This document shows, in pieces, positions 9,833-18,504 of a stretch of DNA of 64,000 nucleotides. The position numbers and the translations under genes are program-made. The notes beneath the pieces were generated by a model. It did no database searches. It saw only the letters and a program-made list of their open reading frames with translations, and was not told the origin of the DNA. The DNA is from Mycobacterium sp. 852002-51163_SCH5372311 (GTDB taxonomy: Bacteria > Actinomycetota > Actinomycetes > Mycobacteriales > Mycobacteriaceae), in contig NZ_LZIJ01000109.1 in assembly GCF_001667115.1 (NCBI RefSeq), positions 87,696 to 151,695 on the forward strand. Direction: 5' to 3'. Position 1 is the first letter of the stretch, and each line of letters opens with the position of its first letter.

Positions 9833-11344
9833 CTACGCTGCGGCCGTGGTCGTATCCGGGTCGGGTTCCTTGTCGGCCTCTTCGGTCTGCCGCTTGCCCT
9901 GCACCGAATGCCTGACCCCGTAACCGAGGTAGATCGCAGTGCCGACCACCAGCCAGACCGCGAACCGGACCCAGGTGAGCGCGGTGAGATTCACCATCAG
10001 CCAGACACACGCGATGATCGAGGCGATCGGGAGCGCCGGAACCCACGGCGCCCGGAAGCCGCGAGGCAGGTCGGGCCGGGTCCTGCGGAGCACGACAACT
10101 CCCGCGGAGACGAGCACGAACGCGAACAGGGTCCCGACGTTGACCATCTCTTCGAGCTTGTTGATCGGGAACACCGACGCGGTCAGGGCCACCACGACGG
10201 CTACCAGCACGGTAATTCGCACCGGTGTGCCATGCGTCCCAGTCTTGGCCAGTGGACGCGGCAGCAGTCCGTCGCGGGCCATCGCGAACAACACCCGGCA
10301 CTGGCCGAGCATCAGGACCATCACCACCGTGGTCAACCCGGCCAGCGCGCCAACGGCGATGATCTTGCTCGCCCAGTGCACCCCGTTGGCCGTGAAGGCG
10401 GTGGAGAGGTTCGCATGAGCGCCGCCGGGAACGGTCTTGAGCTGGGTGTAGGAAACCATCCCCGACAACACGACGGAAACCGCGACGTAGAGCACCGTCA
10501 CGATCGCCAGCGACGCCAGGATCCCCTTCGGTACGTCGCGCTGCGGATGCTTGGTCTCCTCGGCCATGGTGGCCACGATGTCGAACCCGATGAACGCGAA
10601 GAACACGATCGACGCCCCGGCCAGCACCCCGTACCAGCCGTAGTGGCTGCCGTGCGCCCCAGTCAGCAACGACAACACCGACTGGTCGATGCCGCGGGCG
10701 TCCGTTCCCGCTTCCGGCTTCGGAATGAAGGGTGAGTAGTTGGCGGCCTTGATGTAGAAGGCGCCGACCACGATGACCAACAGCACCACGGCCACCTTGA
10801 TGCCGGTGACCACCGCTGAGAACCTCGACGACAACTTGGTGCCGAGGGCGATCAGCGTCGCCACTATCCCGACGATGACCAGCGCACCCCAGTCCAGGCT
10901 CACCGATCCGACCTTGGCCGTGCCGCCGGCGAATCCGAACACCGTACCCAAGTAGCTCGACCAGCCTTTGGACACCACTGCCGCGCCGATCGCCAACTCC
11001 AGCAACAGGTTCCAGCCGATGATCCAGGCGAGGAACTCACCGAAGGTCGCGTAGGAGAAGGTGTACGCGCTGCCGGCCACCGGCAGCGTCGAGGCGAATT
11101 CGGCGTAACACAGCGCCGCCAGCGCACACGTGATCGCCGCGATCACGAACGATATCCAGATGGCCGGGCCGGTGATGTCCCCGGTGGTGGACGCGGTGAC
11201 CGTGAAGATTCCGGCACCGATAACCACCGCGACACCGAACACCACCAGGTCCCACCAGGTGAGGTCCTTGCGTAGCCGCGTACCCGGTTCGTCGGTGTCA
11301 GCGATTGACTGTTCGACCGACTTGGTGCGCCATCGACCGGCCAT
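9833..11344 (-). CDS. Amino-acid permease, APC superfamily (Rv3253c-like)
   Basis: 503 residues with about 12 hydrophobic segments and a short charged N-terminus (MAGRWRTKSVEQ). The signature LTWWDLVVFGVAVVIGAGIF at the first helix is that of CAT-type cationic amino-acid transporters. The frame is open far upstream, but ATG 11344 is preceded by AAAGGA at a good distance and gives the family length (495 in M. tuberculosis). Substrate is not shown by the sequence. It is divergent from the FAD oxidoreductase across a 57-bp gap. Confidence 0.93.
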   Translation of the reverse strand: MAGRWRTKSVEQSIADTDEPGTRLRKDLTWWDLVVFGVAVVIGAGIFTVTASTTGDITGPAIWISFVIAAITCALAALCYAEFASTLPVAGSAYTFSYATFGEFLAWIIGWNLLLELAIGAAVVSKGWSSYLGTVFGFAGGTAKVGSVSLDWGALVIVGIVATLIALGTKLSSRFSAVVTGIKVAVVLLVIVVGAFYIKAANYSPFIPKPEAGTDARGIDQSVLSLLTGAHGSHYGWYGVLAGASIVFFAFIGFDIVATMAEETKHPQRDVPKGILASLAIVTVLYVAVSVVLSGMVSYTQLKTVPGGAHANLSTAFTANGVHWASKIIAVGALAGLTTVVMVLMLGQCRVLFAMARDGLLPRPLAKTGTHGTPVRITVLVAVVVALTASVFPINKLEEMVNVGTLFAFVLVSAGVVVLRRTRPDLPRGFRAPWVPALPIASIIACVWLMVNLTALTWVRFAVWLVVGTAIYLGYGVRHSVQGKRQTEEADKEPDPDTTTAAA

Positions 11345-11388
11345 CTGCGGTGTCCTTTCATTACTGGTTGTGACGGCACAGTACCTAG

Positions 11389-11394
11389 TAACCT
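11389..11394 (+). promoter_or_regulatory. -10 hexamer, leaderless promoter of Rv3254-like gene
   Basis: TAACCT fits TANNNT and ends 7 nt before GTG 11402, placing transcription start at the start codon. Confidence 0.6.
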
Positions 11395-11401
11395 CGCGTT
11401 G

Positions 11402-12805
11402 GTGCGCGATCAAGGGGAAATCGTGCGGGACCACGCGGTCGTCATCGGGGGCAGCATCGCTGGGTTGTGCGCGGCACGGGTGCTCTCGGACTTCTACTCC
11501 CGGGTGACGGTCTTCGAGCGCGACGATCTGCCGAGCGAAGCGGCGAACCGCGCCGCGGTACCCCAGGACCGGCACCTACACATGCTGATGGCCCGTGGCG
11601 CAATGGAGTTCGAGAATCTGTTTCCCGGACTGCTGGCCGACATGGTGGACGCAGGCGTGCCGATGCTGGAGAACCGGCCAGACTGCATCTACCTCGGTGC
11701 CGCCGGCCACGTCCTGGGGACGGGCCACACCCTGCGCAAGGAGTTCACCGCCTACGTGCCCAGCCGTCCCCACCTGGAATGGCAGCTGCGACGGCGGGTC
11801 CTCGACATCGAGAACGTGGAAGTCATCCAGCGCCACGTCCTCGAGCCACGGTTCGACCGGACCCGCCGGCGGGTGACAGGCGTGCTGCTGGATCCCGACA
11901 GCAACGGCGACTCTGAGTTCGTCGCCGCAGACTTGGTGGTCGACGCGGCGGGACGTGGCACCCGGCTGCCGGTGTGGTTGACGCAGTGGGGATATCAGCG
12001 CCCCCCCGAGGACACAGTGGACATCGGCATCAGCTATGCCACCCACCAGTTCCGCATCCCCGAAGGACTGATCCGGGAGAAGGTGGTGGTCGCCGGCGCC
12101 TCACACGACGAATCGCTGGGGCTGGGAATGCTGTGCTACGAGGACGGCACCTGGGTGCTGACCACCTTCGGGGTGGCCAACGCCAAACCGCCGAAGACGT
12201 TTCCCCAGATGCTTGCGCTGGCCGACCACCTGCTGCCGTCCCACTTCAGCGCGGCGCTGGCCCACGCGGAACCCTTGGGAGAACCGGCATTTCACGCTTT
12301 CCCGGCCAGCAAGTGGCGCCGCTACGACAAGCTGGAGCGCTTCCCGATCGGGATCGTCGCGTTCGGCGATGCCGTGGCCAGCTTCAACCCCACCTTCGGC
12401 CAGGGCATGACTATGACGTCGCTACAGGGTGGTCATCTGCGACGGGCACTTGAATTCCCCGACGACCAACTGGCCGCCGAAATCAACCGTGCCACCGCCA
12501 AGACGACCTATCCGGTGTGGATGATGAACGCCATCGGCGATATCACCTTCCACCACGCCGAGGCGGAGACCATCCCGTGGTGGTGGCGTCCGTCGGGTGC
12601 CCTGTTCGACCAGTTTCTCGGCGCCGCCGAAACCGAACCCGTTCTCGCCGAATGGTTTTTGCGCCGGTTCTCGTTGTTGGACAGCCTGTACATGATCCCC
12701 CCGCCGCGCATCATCGGCCGTGCGATGCGGCACAACATGCGGTTGTGGCTTCGCGAACGACGGGAAACCCGTGCAAACGCCGTTACAGCCCGACCGTCGC
12801 CCTGA
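11402..12805 (+). CDS. FAD-dependent oxidoreductase (Rv3254-like)
   Basis: 467 residues. The N-terminal FAD site is VVIGGSIAGLCAARVLSD with the acidic end of strand 2 at VFERD. A second flavin motif is GIVAFGDAVASFNPTFGQGM, the GD box of aromatic-ring hydroxylase-type flavoproteins. No membrane helix is seen. It is probably a monooxygenase or dehydrogenase, but the substrate is unknown. GTG 11402 is preferred because of the leaderless -10; GTG 11423 is an alternative. Its last 23 bp overlap the end of manA on the other strand. Confidence 0.88.
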   Translation: MRDQGEIVRDHAVVIGGSIAGLCAARVLSDFYSRVTVFERDDLPSEAANRAAVPQDRHLHMLMARGAMEFENLFPGLLADMVDAGVPMLENRPDCIYLGAAGHVLGTGHTLRKEFTAYVPSRPHLEWQLRRRVLDIENVEVIQRHVLEPRFDRTRRRVTGVLLDPDSNGDSEFVAADLVVDAAGRGTRLPVWLTQWGYQRPPEDTVDIGISYATHQFRIPEGLIREKVVVAGASHDESLGLGMLCYEDGTWVLTTFGVANAKPPKTFPQMLALADHLLPSHFSAALAHAEPLGEPAFHAFPASKWRRYDKLERFPIGIVAFGDAVASFNPTFGQGMTMTSLQGGHLRRALEFPDDQLAAEINRATAKTTYPVWMMNAIGDITFHHAEAETIPWWWRPSGALFDQFLGAAETEPVLAEWFLRRFSLLDSLYMIPPPRIIGRAMRHNMRLWLRERRETRANAVTARPSP

Positions 12806-14009
12806 ACAGCTTGGCGGGTTCGTTCGCGAGTAGACGGATGGGCCCGTCGTCGGCGGCCACCCAGGCCGCCATGCCGCGGTCCAGGGTGAGCGAGTCGGAT
12901 TTCCCGTACACCGTCGCGGAACCCTCTGTGCACAAAAGGATCTGGGGGCCTTCGTGGCGCGACGCCGCGTCTACCTCGTGGCCCAGATGCTCACCCTCGA
13001 GCACCAGCAACGAGACCGCAAACTCGTCGGCCGGGGTGTCGTAGACCAGCGACAGACCGTCGCGGTGAATCGGCGTGCGTAGTTCGGCCTCGGCGGTCGG
13101 GGCGAAGTCGAGCACCCGCAACAGCTCGGGCACGTCGACGTGCTTGGGGGTGAGGCCGCCGCGTAATACGTTGTCGGAGTTGGCCATTACCTCCAGCGCG
13201 AAGCCGCGCAGATACGTGTGCAGATTGCCGGCCGGCAGGAAGATCGCCTCTCCGGGAGCCAGATCGATGCGGTTGAGCAGCAAAGCGGCCAGCACGCCGG
13301 CGTCACCGGGATAGCGTTCGCCGAGCTCCAGGACGGTCTTGGCTTCGGCCTCGAATTCCGTTGCGCCAGAACTGACGTAGTGAATCGCTCCGTCGAGGAC
13401 GGCGGGCACCAGCACGTCGATGTCGGGCTGGGGTGCGGTGATCCAGGTGGTGAACAACGCGCGCAGACCGTCGGCGTCGGACTGGTCGTTCAGCAATTCG
13501 ATGTACGGGTCGAGGTCGGAGACCGCAAGCGCCCGCAGTAGGTCGGTGGTACGCGAGGCCTGGCGGAATCCGGCCAGCGCCTCGAACGGCTGCAGCGCTA
13601 CCAACAACTCCGGCTTGTGACTGGTATCGCGGTAGTTCCGGGTAGGCGCTGACACCGGAATTCCAAGTCGCTCCTCACGCAGGTAACCCTCGACCGCCTG
13701 CTCGGCGCTGGGATGGGCCTGCAGCGAAAGCGGCTCGTCGGCCGCCAGCACCTTGACCAGGAACGGCAGCACATCGCCGAACCGGGCCCGGGACGCGCTG
13801 CCCAATTGGCCTTCCGGATCGGCGACCAGCGCCTGCAGCAGCGAGACTTCGCCGTCCGGGGTTTCCAGCCACGCGGGGTCGCCGGGGTGCGCGCCGAACC
13901 ACAGCTCGGCCTCGGGATGAGCAGCGGGAACGGGCCGCCCGGTGAATTCCGCGATATCGGTGCGCGATCCCCACGCGTATGTCCGTAACGCTCCGCGTAG
14001 CAGTTCCAC
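12783..14009 (-). CDS. manA: Mannose-6-phosphate isomerase
   Basis: 408-residue type I phosphomannose isomerase, zinc-dependent, interconverting fructose-6-P and mannose-6-P. Metal and active-site blocks are SLQAHPSAEQA, the HKPELL block and NLHTYLRGFALEVMANSDNVLRG (split: NLHTYLRG, then ANSDNVLRGG). GTG 14009 starts the frame (VELLRGALRTYAWGS). It lies 8 bp after the SIS-type gene in a three-gene run with pmmA that feeds GDP-mannose for PIM, LAM and mannoproteins. Confidence 0.96.
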   Translation of the reverse strand: MELLRGALRTYAWGSRTDIAEFTGRPVPAAHPEAELWFGAHPGDPAWLETPDGEVSLLQALVADPEGQLGSASRARFGDVLPFLVKVLAADEPLSLQAHPSAEQAVEGYLREERLGIPVSAPTRNYRDTSHKPELLVALQPFEALAGFRQASRTTDLLRALAVSDLDPYIELLNDQSDADGLRALFTTWITAPQPDIDVLVPAVLDGAIHYVSSGATEFEAEAKTVLELGERYPGDAGVLAALLLNRIDLAPGEAIFLPAGNLHTYLRGFALEVMANSDNVLRGGLTPKHVDVPELLRVLDFAPTAEAELRTPIHRDGLSLVYDTPADEFAVSLLVLEGEHLGHEVDAASRHEGPQILLCTEGSATVYGKSDSLTLDRGMAAWVAADDGPIRLLANEPAKLFRATVGL

Positions 14010-14017
14010 TTGTGTAT

Positions 14018-15100
14018 CTATCCCCGCACCAGTCGCAGATAAACCGCGGCCATCTCCAGTCGAACGGCCAATATAGCCAGTTGCTGCTCGGGGCGGCTGG
14101 GCGTGGGCAAAGTGCCGGCTACGTCCGGCAGGCCCGGCACATCACCGGCGGCAACCAGGTCGACGTCGTGCAGGTCGGCGACCCGGGCGGCGACCACCAT
14201 CCGCTCGGCGGCCAAAGTGAGCGCCAGCACCCGCAGCCGGTCAGGCGGCGGCCCGTCGATTTCTTCGTCGTGGAACAGGGCGTCGGCGGGATCCTGAAAT
14301 CTATCGGCCGCCCCGATGCTCAGTGCCGCCATCGCTTCGGTCAGCCCGGTGGCGGCAGCAACCTGGTCAGCGATTCGCAGCAACACCGAACTAGCGTGCC
14401 GGGCCAGCGCCAGTGTGGCGGCCGAGTCGCCGGCCAGCGCCAGCCGCCGGCCGGACATGCGTGCGGCGAGCATCTTGGCCGGGTTGGTGAACAGCTCGCG
14501 ACCCGCGCTGTTGTGCAGCGCTTCGGCGTCCAGCTCATCGGCCAGCACCGCCAGGTCCACGCTGAGTCTCGGGTCCACGGCCTGCAGGGTGGCCAGACCG
14601 ACAGCCAGATAGCGGCACAGGCCGAACTCGTTGGAAACCCACAGCCGCGGCGACAGCTCCGCGACGCGGCCCGCAGTGGTGTCCCGCAGCGGGCCCTCAT
14701 ACGGCGTCGCCACCACCACCCGTGATCCCCGACGGACAGCGGTCGCGGCGGCGCCGACGAGGGCGGGGTCGCCGGCGTCGTCGCCCGCGACGACCAGCAC
14801 GTCCAGCGGCCCGATCCAAGGCGGCGCCTCGGTGGCGACGACTATCGGCTCGGCGGCCGTGCCACCCATCGTCGCGGCCAGCATGGCCCCGGCCGTCTCG
14901 GCGGTACCGCGGCCGGCCACCCAGATCACCGTTCGCGGCCGGTCGTCGGTACGGAGCGATTGCAGCGCGCCTTCGTCTTGGGCGGCGGCAACCGCACGCA
15001 CCTGCGCGCCTGCCGACGATGCAGCACGCAACAGCCCTTGCCGGTCGGCGGCCAGCAGACCCTCGGTGTCTTCGAGATCGACGGTGCCAGCGGTGTTCAC
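14018..15100 (-). CDS. SIS-type sugar-isomerase-like protein (Rv3256c-like)
   Basis: 360 residues resembling the bifunctional phosphoglucose/phosphomannose isomerase C-terminal family: repeated Ala/Val-rich SIS-like folds (LDVLVVAGDDAGDP, VVVATPYEGPLRD). I see no clear complete catalytic set, so enzymatic activity is not assured. Its ATG overlaps the pmmA stop by 4 bp and manA follows within 8 bp, so it belongs to the mannose-phosphate operon; a structural or regulatory role is possible. Confidence 0.85.
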   Translation of the reverse strand: MNTAGTVDLEDTEGLLAADRQGLLRAASSAGAQVRAVAAAQDEGALQSLRTDDRPRTVIWVAGRGTAETAGAMLAATMGGTAAEPIVVATEAPPWIGPLDVLVVAGDDAGDPALVGAAATAVRRGSRVVVATPYEGPLRDTTAGRVAELSPRLWVSNEFGLCRYLAVGLATLQAVDPRLSVDLAVLADELDAEALHNSAGRELFTNPAKMLAARMSGRRLALAGDSAATLALARHASSVLLRIADQVAAATGLTEAMAALSIGAADRFQDPADALFHDEEIDGPPPDRLRVLALTLAAERMVVAARVADLHDVDLVAAGDVPGLPDVAGTLPTPSRPEQQLAILAVRLEMAAVYLRLVRG

Positions 15101-16494
15101 GGAAGAACGCCTTCGGGCGCCGACTGAGCGGCGATTTGAGCCCTGACGTGCGCAACCACCGCGTCGACGTCCTCGGTGGTGCGGCCCTCCACATTAAGCC
15201 GCAACAACGGCTCGGTGTTGGAGCTGCGCAGGTTGAACCAGCTGCCGTCGCCAAGATCCACCGTCACCCCGTCGAGATGATCGATGGAATGAATCCTGGT
15301 GCTCAAAGACTTCAGGACGGCGTCCACACACTGCGTCGCGTCGGCCACGGTGAAGTTGATCTCGCCGGACGATTCATAGCGTTGGTAGTCGGCGGTCAGC
15401 TCGGATAACGGGCGCTCCTGTTCACCGAGGGCGGCCAGCACGTACAGCGCGGCCAGCATCCCCGAGTCCGCACCCCAGAAATCGCGGAAGTAATAGTGCG
15501 CCGAATGCTCACCGCCGAAGATCGCGCCGGTGTCGGCCATGAGCGCCTTTATATAGGAGTGGCCGACCCGTGAGCGCAGCGGTGTGCCGCCACGCTCGGT
15601 GACCAGCTCAGCCACCGCGCGCGAGGTGATCACGTTGTGGATGATGGTGGCGCCGATCTCGCGGTTGAGCTCACGAGCGGCCACCAGGCTGGTCACCGTC
15701 GACGGCGACACCGGTTCGCCGCGTTCGTCGACCACGAAGCAGCGGTCGGCGTCGCCGTCGAAGGCCAGCCCGATATCAGCGCCGGTGTCGCGGACGTAGG
15801 CCTGCAGGTCTGCCAGGTTCGCCGGGTCGAGCGGGTTGGCTTCGTGGTTCGGGAACGACCCGTCCAGCTCGAAGTACAGCGGCAGCAACGTGATCGAGTC
15901 GATCGCGCCGAGCACGGCCGGGGCGGTGTGCCCCGCCATGCCGTTGCCGGCGTCCACCGCCACCCGCAGCGGGCGCAGTCCGGAGGTGTCCACCAGCGAA
16001 CGCAGGTACGCGCCGTAGTCGGCCAGCACATCCCGGTCGGAGCTGGTACCGGGTGGTCCGTCATAGCCCGGGACACCGGCGATGACCTCGTCGCGGATGA
16101 CGGCAAGCCCCGTGTCGGCGCCGACGGGCTTGGCGCCCGCCCGGCACAACTTGATGCCGTTGTAGGCCGCCGGGTTGTGGCTGGCGGTGAACATCGCCCC
16201 GGGACAATCCAGCAAACCGGAGGCGAAGTAAAGCTGATCGGTCGACGCCAACCCGATCCGCACCACGTCGAGGCCCTGGCCGGTTACCCCGGCCGCAAAG
16301 GCGGCCGCCAGGGACGGAGAGCTATCCCGCATGTCGTGGCCGATCGCCACCTGCCGCGCATCTTCGGCACGCATCAGTCTGGCGAATGCCGCGCCCAGCT
16401 CGGCGGCCAGCGACTCGTCGATCTCCTCGCCGACCAGCCCGCGCACGTCGTAAGCCTTGATGACACGGTGGACAGCCGCGGCGGTCCGAGACAT
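15097..16494 (-). CDS. pmmA: Phosphomannomutase
   Basis: 465 residues of the alpha-D-phosphohexomutase family, converting mannose-6-P to mannose-1-P. The phosphoserine loop TASHNPAAYNGIK, the metal loop DGDADR and the C-terminal phosphate loop RSSNTEP are all present. An AGGAG site lies about 9 nt before ATG 16494. Named manB or pmmA (Rv3257c) in different M. tuberculosis annotations. Product goes to the guanylyltransferase at 23992-25065. Confidence 0.96.
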   Translation of the reverse strand: MSRTAAAVHRVIKAYDVRGLVGEEIDESLAAELGAAFARLMRAEDARQVAIGHDMRDSSPSLAAAFAAGVTGQGLDVVRIGLASTDQLYFASGLLDCPGAMFTASHNPAAYNGIKLCRAGAKPVGADTGLAVIRDEVIAGVPGYDGPPGTSSDRDVLADYGAYLRSLVDTSGLRPLRVAVDAGNGMAGHTAPAVLGAIDSITLLPLYFELDGSFPNHEANPLDPANLADLQAYVRDTGADIGLAFDGDADRCFVVDERGEPVSPSTVTSLVAARELNREIGATIIHNVITSRAVAELVTERGGTPLRSRVGHSYIKALMADTGAIFGGEHSAHYYFRDFWGADSGMLAALYVLAALGEQERPLSELTADYQRYESSGEINFTVADATQCVDAVLKSLSTRIHSIDHLDGVTVDLGDGSWFNLRSSNTEPLLRLNVEGRTTEDVDAVVAHVRAQIAAQSAPEGVLP

Positions 16495-16576
16495 GCGGTG
16501 GCTCCTGAGAACTTGGACTGATTGCGCCTCTTGGCCGCCAGCCTAACGGCCCGGGCCGAGCACGGGCCGGACCAGG

Positions 16577-16676
16577 CCCGTGGCGATCGCGAGCGCGGCG
16601 TAGCCGGGCGAAGCGGGTCGCCACCATCAGACCCCGTGGCGATCGCGAGCGCGGCGTAGCCGGGCGAAGCGGGTCG
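16577..16676. repeat. Two identical 44-bp GC-rich intergenic repeats
   Basis: Copies at 16577-16620 and 16633-16676 are identical (starting cccgtggcgatcgcgagcgc, ending agcgggtcg), with a 12-bp spacer. They sit in the 194-bp gap between pmmA and the DUF3499 gene. A diverged third copy is at 52611-52657. The sequence is an imperfect palindrome of the REP kind. Confidence 0.95.
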
Positions 16677-16688
16677 GAACCTGCGGCG

Positions 16689-17150
16689 TCAGTCAGCAGG
16701 GTCGGGCAACACCCGTAGGTGTCCACGGCGGCGCCCCGAGCGATGCTCGGGTGGTGCCAACACACCACCACTGGGCATGGTCGCATGGGTCGCCTGGGCA
16801 CCCGCATGCTGCAACGGGTCGGTAAAGCCGTTCACCGGCGCGCGGGCCCCGCCGAATCCAGACGCGGCCGCAGATGGACCACCTTCGCGGACCGCATCCG
16901 CCAGGGCCACCAAGTCGTCCTCGTCGGGATGGGTGGGCAAAGTGGGTAGGGGCCCGGCGTGCCGAACCAACTCCCACCCGCGCGGTGCGGTGATGCGGCC
17001 GGCGTGGCCGACACACAGATCCCACGAATGCGGCTCCCGCACGGTCGCAAGCGGACCTACTACCGCCGTCGAGTCCGAGTAGACGAACGTCAACGTCGCC
17101 ACGGCATAGTGCGGACACCCGGGCCGGCAACAGCGACGGGGTACGTTCAC
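16689..17150 (-). CDS. DUF3499 family protein (Rv3258c-like)
   Basis: 153 residues. The N-terminus VNVPRRCCRPGCPHYAVATL carries CC...C, and the later HSWDLCVGHAGRITAPRGWE adds Cys-His, a layout like a small zinc ribbon. The C-terminal third is low-complexity and ends RRRGHLRVLPDPAD. The start is GTG 17150 because a TAGCCT -10 lies 7 nt upstream; an ATG at 17222 is open but would overlap the divergent gene's start. Function unknown; conserved across actinobacteria beside whiB2. Confidence 0.85.
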   Translation of the reverse strand: MNVPRRCCRPGCPHYAVATLTFVYSDSTAVVGPLATVREPHSWDLCVGHAGRITAPRGWELVRHAGPLPTLPTHPDEDDLVALADAVREGGPSAAASGFGGARAPVNGFTDPLQHAGAQATHATMPSGGVLAPPEHRSGRRRGHLRVLPDPAD

Positions 17151-17157
17151 GACCGAA

Positions 17158-17163
17158 AGGCTA
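17158..17163 (-). promoter_or_regulatory. -10 hexamer, leaderless promoter of DUF3499 gene
   Basis: TAGCCT on the minus strand ends 7 nt before GTG 17150; no Shine-Dalgarno is seen. Confidence 0.6.
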
Positions 17164-17226
17164 TCGTGCGGAAACGCCGCGAAGCGCCGGACACGCGCAA
17201 CCGGTCGGGGCGGGATGTGCAACCGT

Positions 17227-17232
17227 TACCAT
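17227..17232 (+). promoter_or_regulatory. -10 hexamer, leaderless promoter of Rv3259-like gene
   Basis: TACCAT ends 6 nt before GTG 17239. With 17158-17163 it makes a compact divergent promoter pair. Confidence 0.6.
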
Positions 17233-17238
17233 CGGCGC

Positions 17239-17733
17239 GTGGGCGATTCGCGCAGCTACCCGCGGGGCGGCCGCTCGGCTGCGCACCGAACTTCCCGGCG
17301 GGGCCGCGATATGCGCGGTCCCCTGCTGCCGCCGACCGTCCCGGGCTGGCGCACCCGCGCCGAGCGGTTCGACATGGCGGTGCTGGAAGCCTATGAACCC
17401 ATCGAGCAACGCTGGCGCGAACGGGTGGCCGAGCTCGACGTCGCGGTGGACGAGATTCCGCGCATCGCCGCGAAGGACCCCGAGAGCGTGCAATGGCCAC
17501 CCGAGGTCATCGCCGACGGGCCGATCGCGCTCGCGCGATTGATCCCGGCCGGCGTCGACGTCCGCGGCAACGCGACCCGGGCGCGAATTGTCCTGTTCCG
17601 CAAGCCGATCGAGCGACGGGCGAAGGACACCGTCGAACTCGCCGAATTGCTACATGAAATCCTGGTGGCTCAAGTCGCCATCTATCTGGACGTTGAGCCC
17701 TCGGTCATCGACCCGACGATCGACGACGACTGA
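17239..17733 (+). CDS. Small zincin-like metallopeptidase family protein (Rv3259-like)
   Basis: 164 residues from GTG 17239. After an Arg/Ser-rich start (VGDSRSYPRGGRSAAHRTSR), the conserved part runs MRGPLLPPTVPGWR to the C-terminal PSVIDPTIDDD. The helix LAELLHEILVAQVAIYLDV has an HE pair but not the full HExxH of active zincins, so catalysis is unproven. The leaderless -10 supports 17239; the shorter start ATG 17311 gives 140 residues, close to the annotated M. tuberculosis length. Convergent with whiB2. Confidence 0.83.
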   Translation: MGDSRSYPRGGRSAAHRTSRRGRDMRGPLLPPTVPGWRTRAERFDMAVLEAYEPIEQRWRERVAELDVAVDEIPRIAAKDPESVQWPPEVIADGPIALARLIPAGVDVRGNATRARIVLFRKPIERRAKDTVELAELLHEILVAQVAIYLDVEPSVIDPTIDDD

Positions 17734-17744
17734 AGGAGCCAGCG

Positions 17745-18107
17745 TCAGCCGATGCCGCGCTTGAGGCGGCGGCGCTCCCGCTCGGACAGACCGCCCCAAA
17801 TGCCGAAGCGCTCGTCATGCGCCAGGGCGTACTCGAGGCATTCATGGCGCACCTCGCAACCCAGGCAGATTTTTTTGGCCTCGCGGGTCGATCCACCCTT
17901 TTCGGGGAAGAAGGCTTCCGGATCCGTTTGCGCGCATAATGCGCGGTCCTGCCATTGATCTGGGGTAGTCGGCAGGGGTTCGGGCTCGAAAGCGGCGGGC
18001 GCTTCGGGAACCACAGTCAAATGCGGCCGAGTAATTGCCGCCGGCGGCGAGCCCACAGTGGTGTGCGGTGTGCTTGCCAGTACGCCCCGAAGGTGCTCGT
18101 AGGACAT
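17745..18107 (-). CDS. whiB2: Iron-sulfur regulator WhiB2 (WhmD)
   Basis: 120 residues. Cluster ligands Cys58, Cys81, Cys84 and Cys90 in the CxnCxxCx5C pattern, the GIWGG turn at 102-106, and a basic C-terminus ERRRLKRGIG that contacts DNA. WhiB2/WhmD is essential for septation and division. The first 33 residues precede the shorter M. tuberculosis annotation, but ATG 18107 has a strong GGAGGAAGC ribosome site, so the long form is preferred. A sigma-A-like promoter lies about 140 nt upstream. Confidence 0.96.
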   Translation of the reverse strand: MSYEHLRGVLASTPHTTVGSPPAAITRPHLTVVPEAPAAFEPEPLPTTPDQWQDRALCAQTDPEAFFPEKGGSTREAKKICLGCEVRHECLEYALAHDERFGIWGGLSERERRRLKRGIG

Positions 18108-18245
18108 GCTTCCTCCGCCTCCTCAGATGCTTTGGGAGAGTGAATGTTTGGCGCTGTTGTGATGTACAGACAATTCGAACAAGTGATCGAATCTCGGTCT
18201 GCGACACCGGAACCGGCCGGCCAACCGGGAAATGACACTGATGTG

Positions 18246-18274
18246 ATTAGACACGGGTTGGCCTGCCCGGTCAA
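18246..18274 (-). promoter_or_regulatory. Sigma-A-like promoter of whiB2
   Basis: Minus strand TTGACC (18274-18269), 17-bp spacer, TCTAAT (18251-18246): each hexamer matches consensus at 5 of 6. Transcription would start near 18239, giving a leader of about 130 nt. Confidence 0.6.
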
Positions 18275-18490
18275 GCATTTTGGCGCATTTCAATACCATC
18301 TCGTGATCAAATTTCTGCGTTTCTGTCACGGTTGGCCTTCGGCGTGTCTAGTGCGACTGCTCACAATTGCCTTCAGCCGCAGTCACAATCGTCTCTACAG
18401 TCACTGCATTACCACTAATATCAGCCCGTTACAGAGTTCGCATCACGATGGGCGAATTCGGCCGACCCAGACGACATTTTCGCCGGGCAG

Positions 18491-18496
18491 TACTGT
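18491..18496 (+). promoter_or_regulatory. -10 hexamer, leaderless promoter of fbiA
   Basis: TACTGT ends 8 nt before GTG 18505; no Shine-Dalgarno lies between. Confidence 0.5.
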
Positions 18497-18504
18497 CAAA
18501 CGAC

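Larger units (their letters stand above)
18108..18504. other. Divergent regulatory region between whiB2 and fbiA
   Basis: 397 bp without a convincing gene, visibly richer in A/T than its flanks. It holds the whiB2 ribosome site and promoter and the fbiA -10 hexamer. Nothing else in it was identified. Confidence 0.7.

Noticed and set aside
17311..17733. Shorter ATG start for the Rv3259-like gene
   Set aside because: Possible and near the annotated length, but the TACCAT hexamer 6 nt before GTG 17239 favours the longer form.
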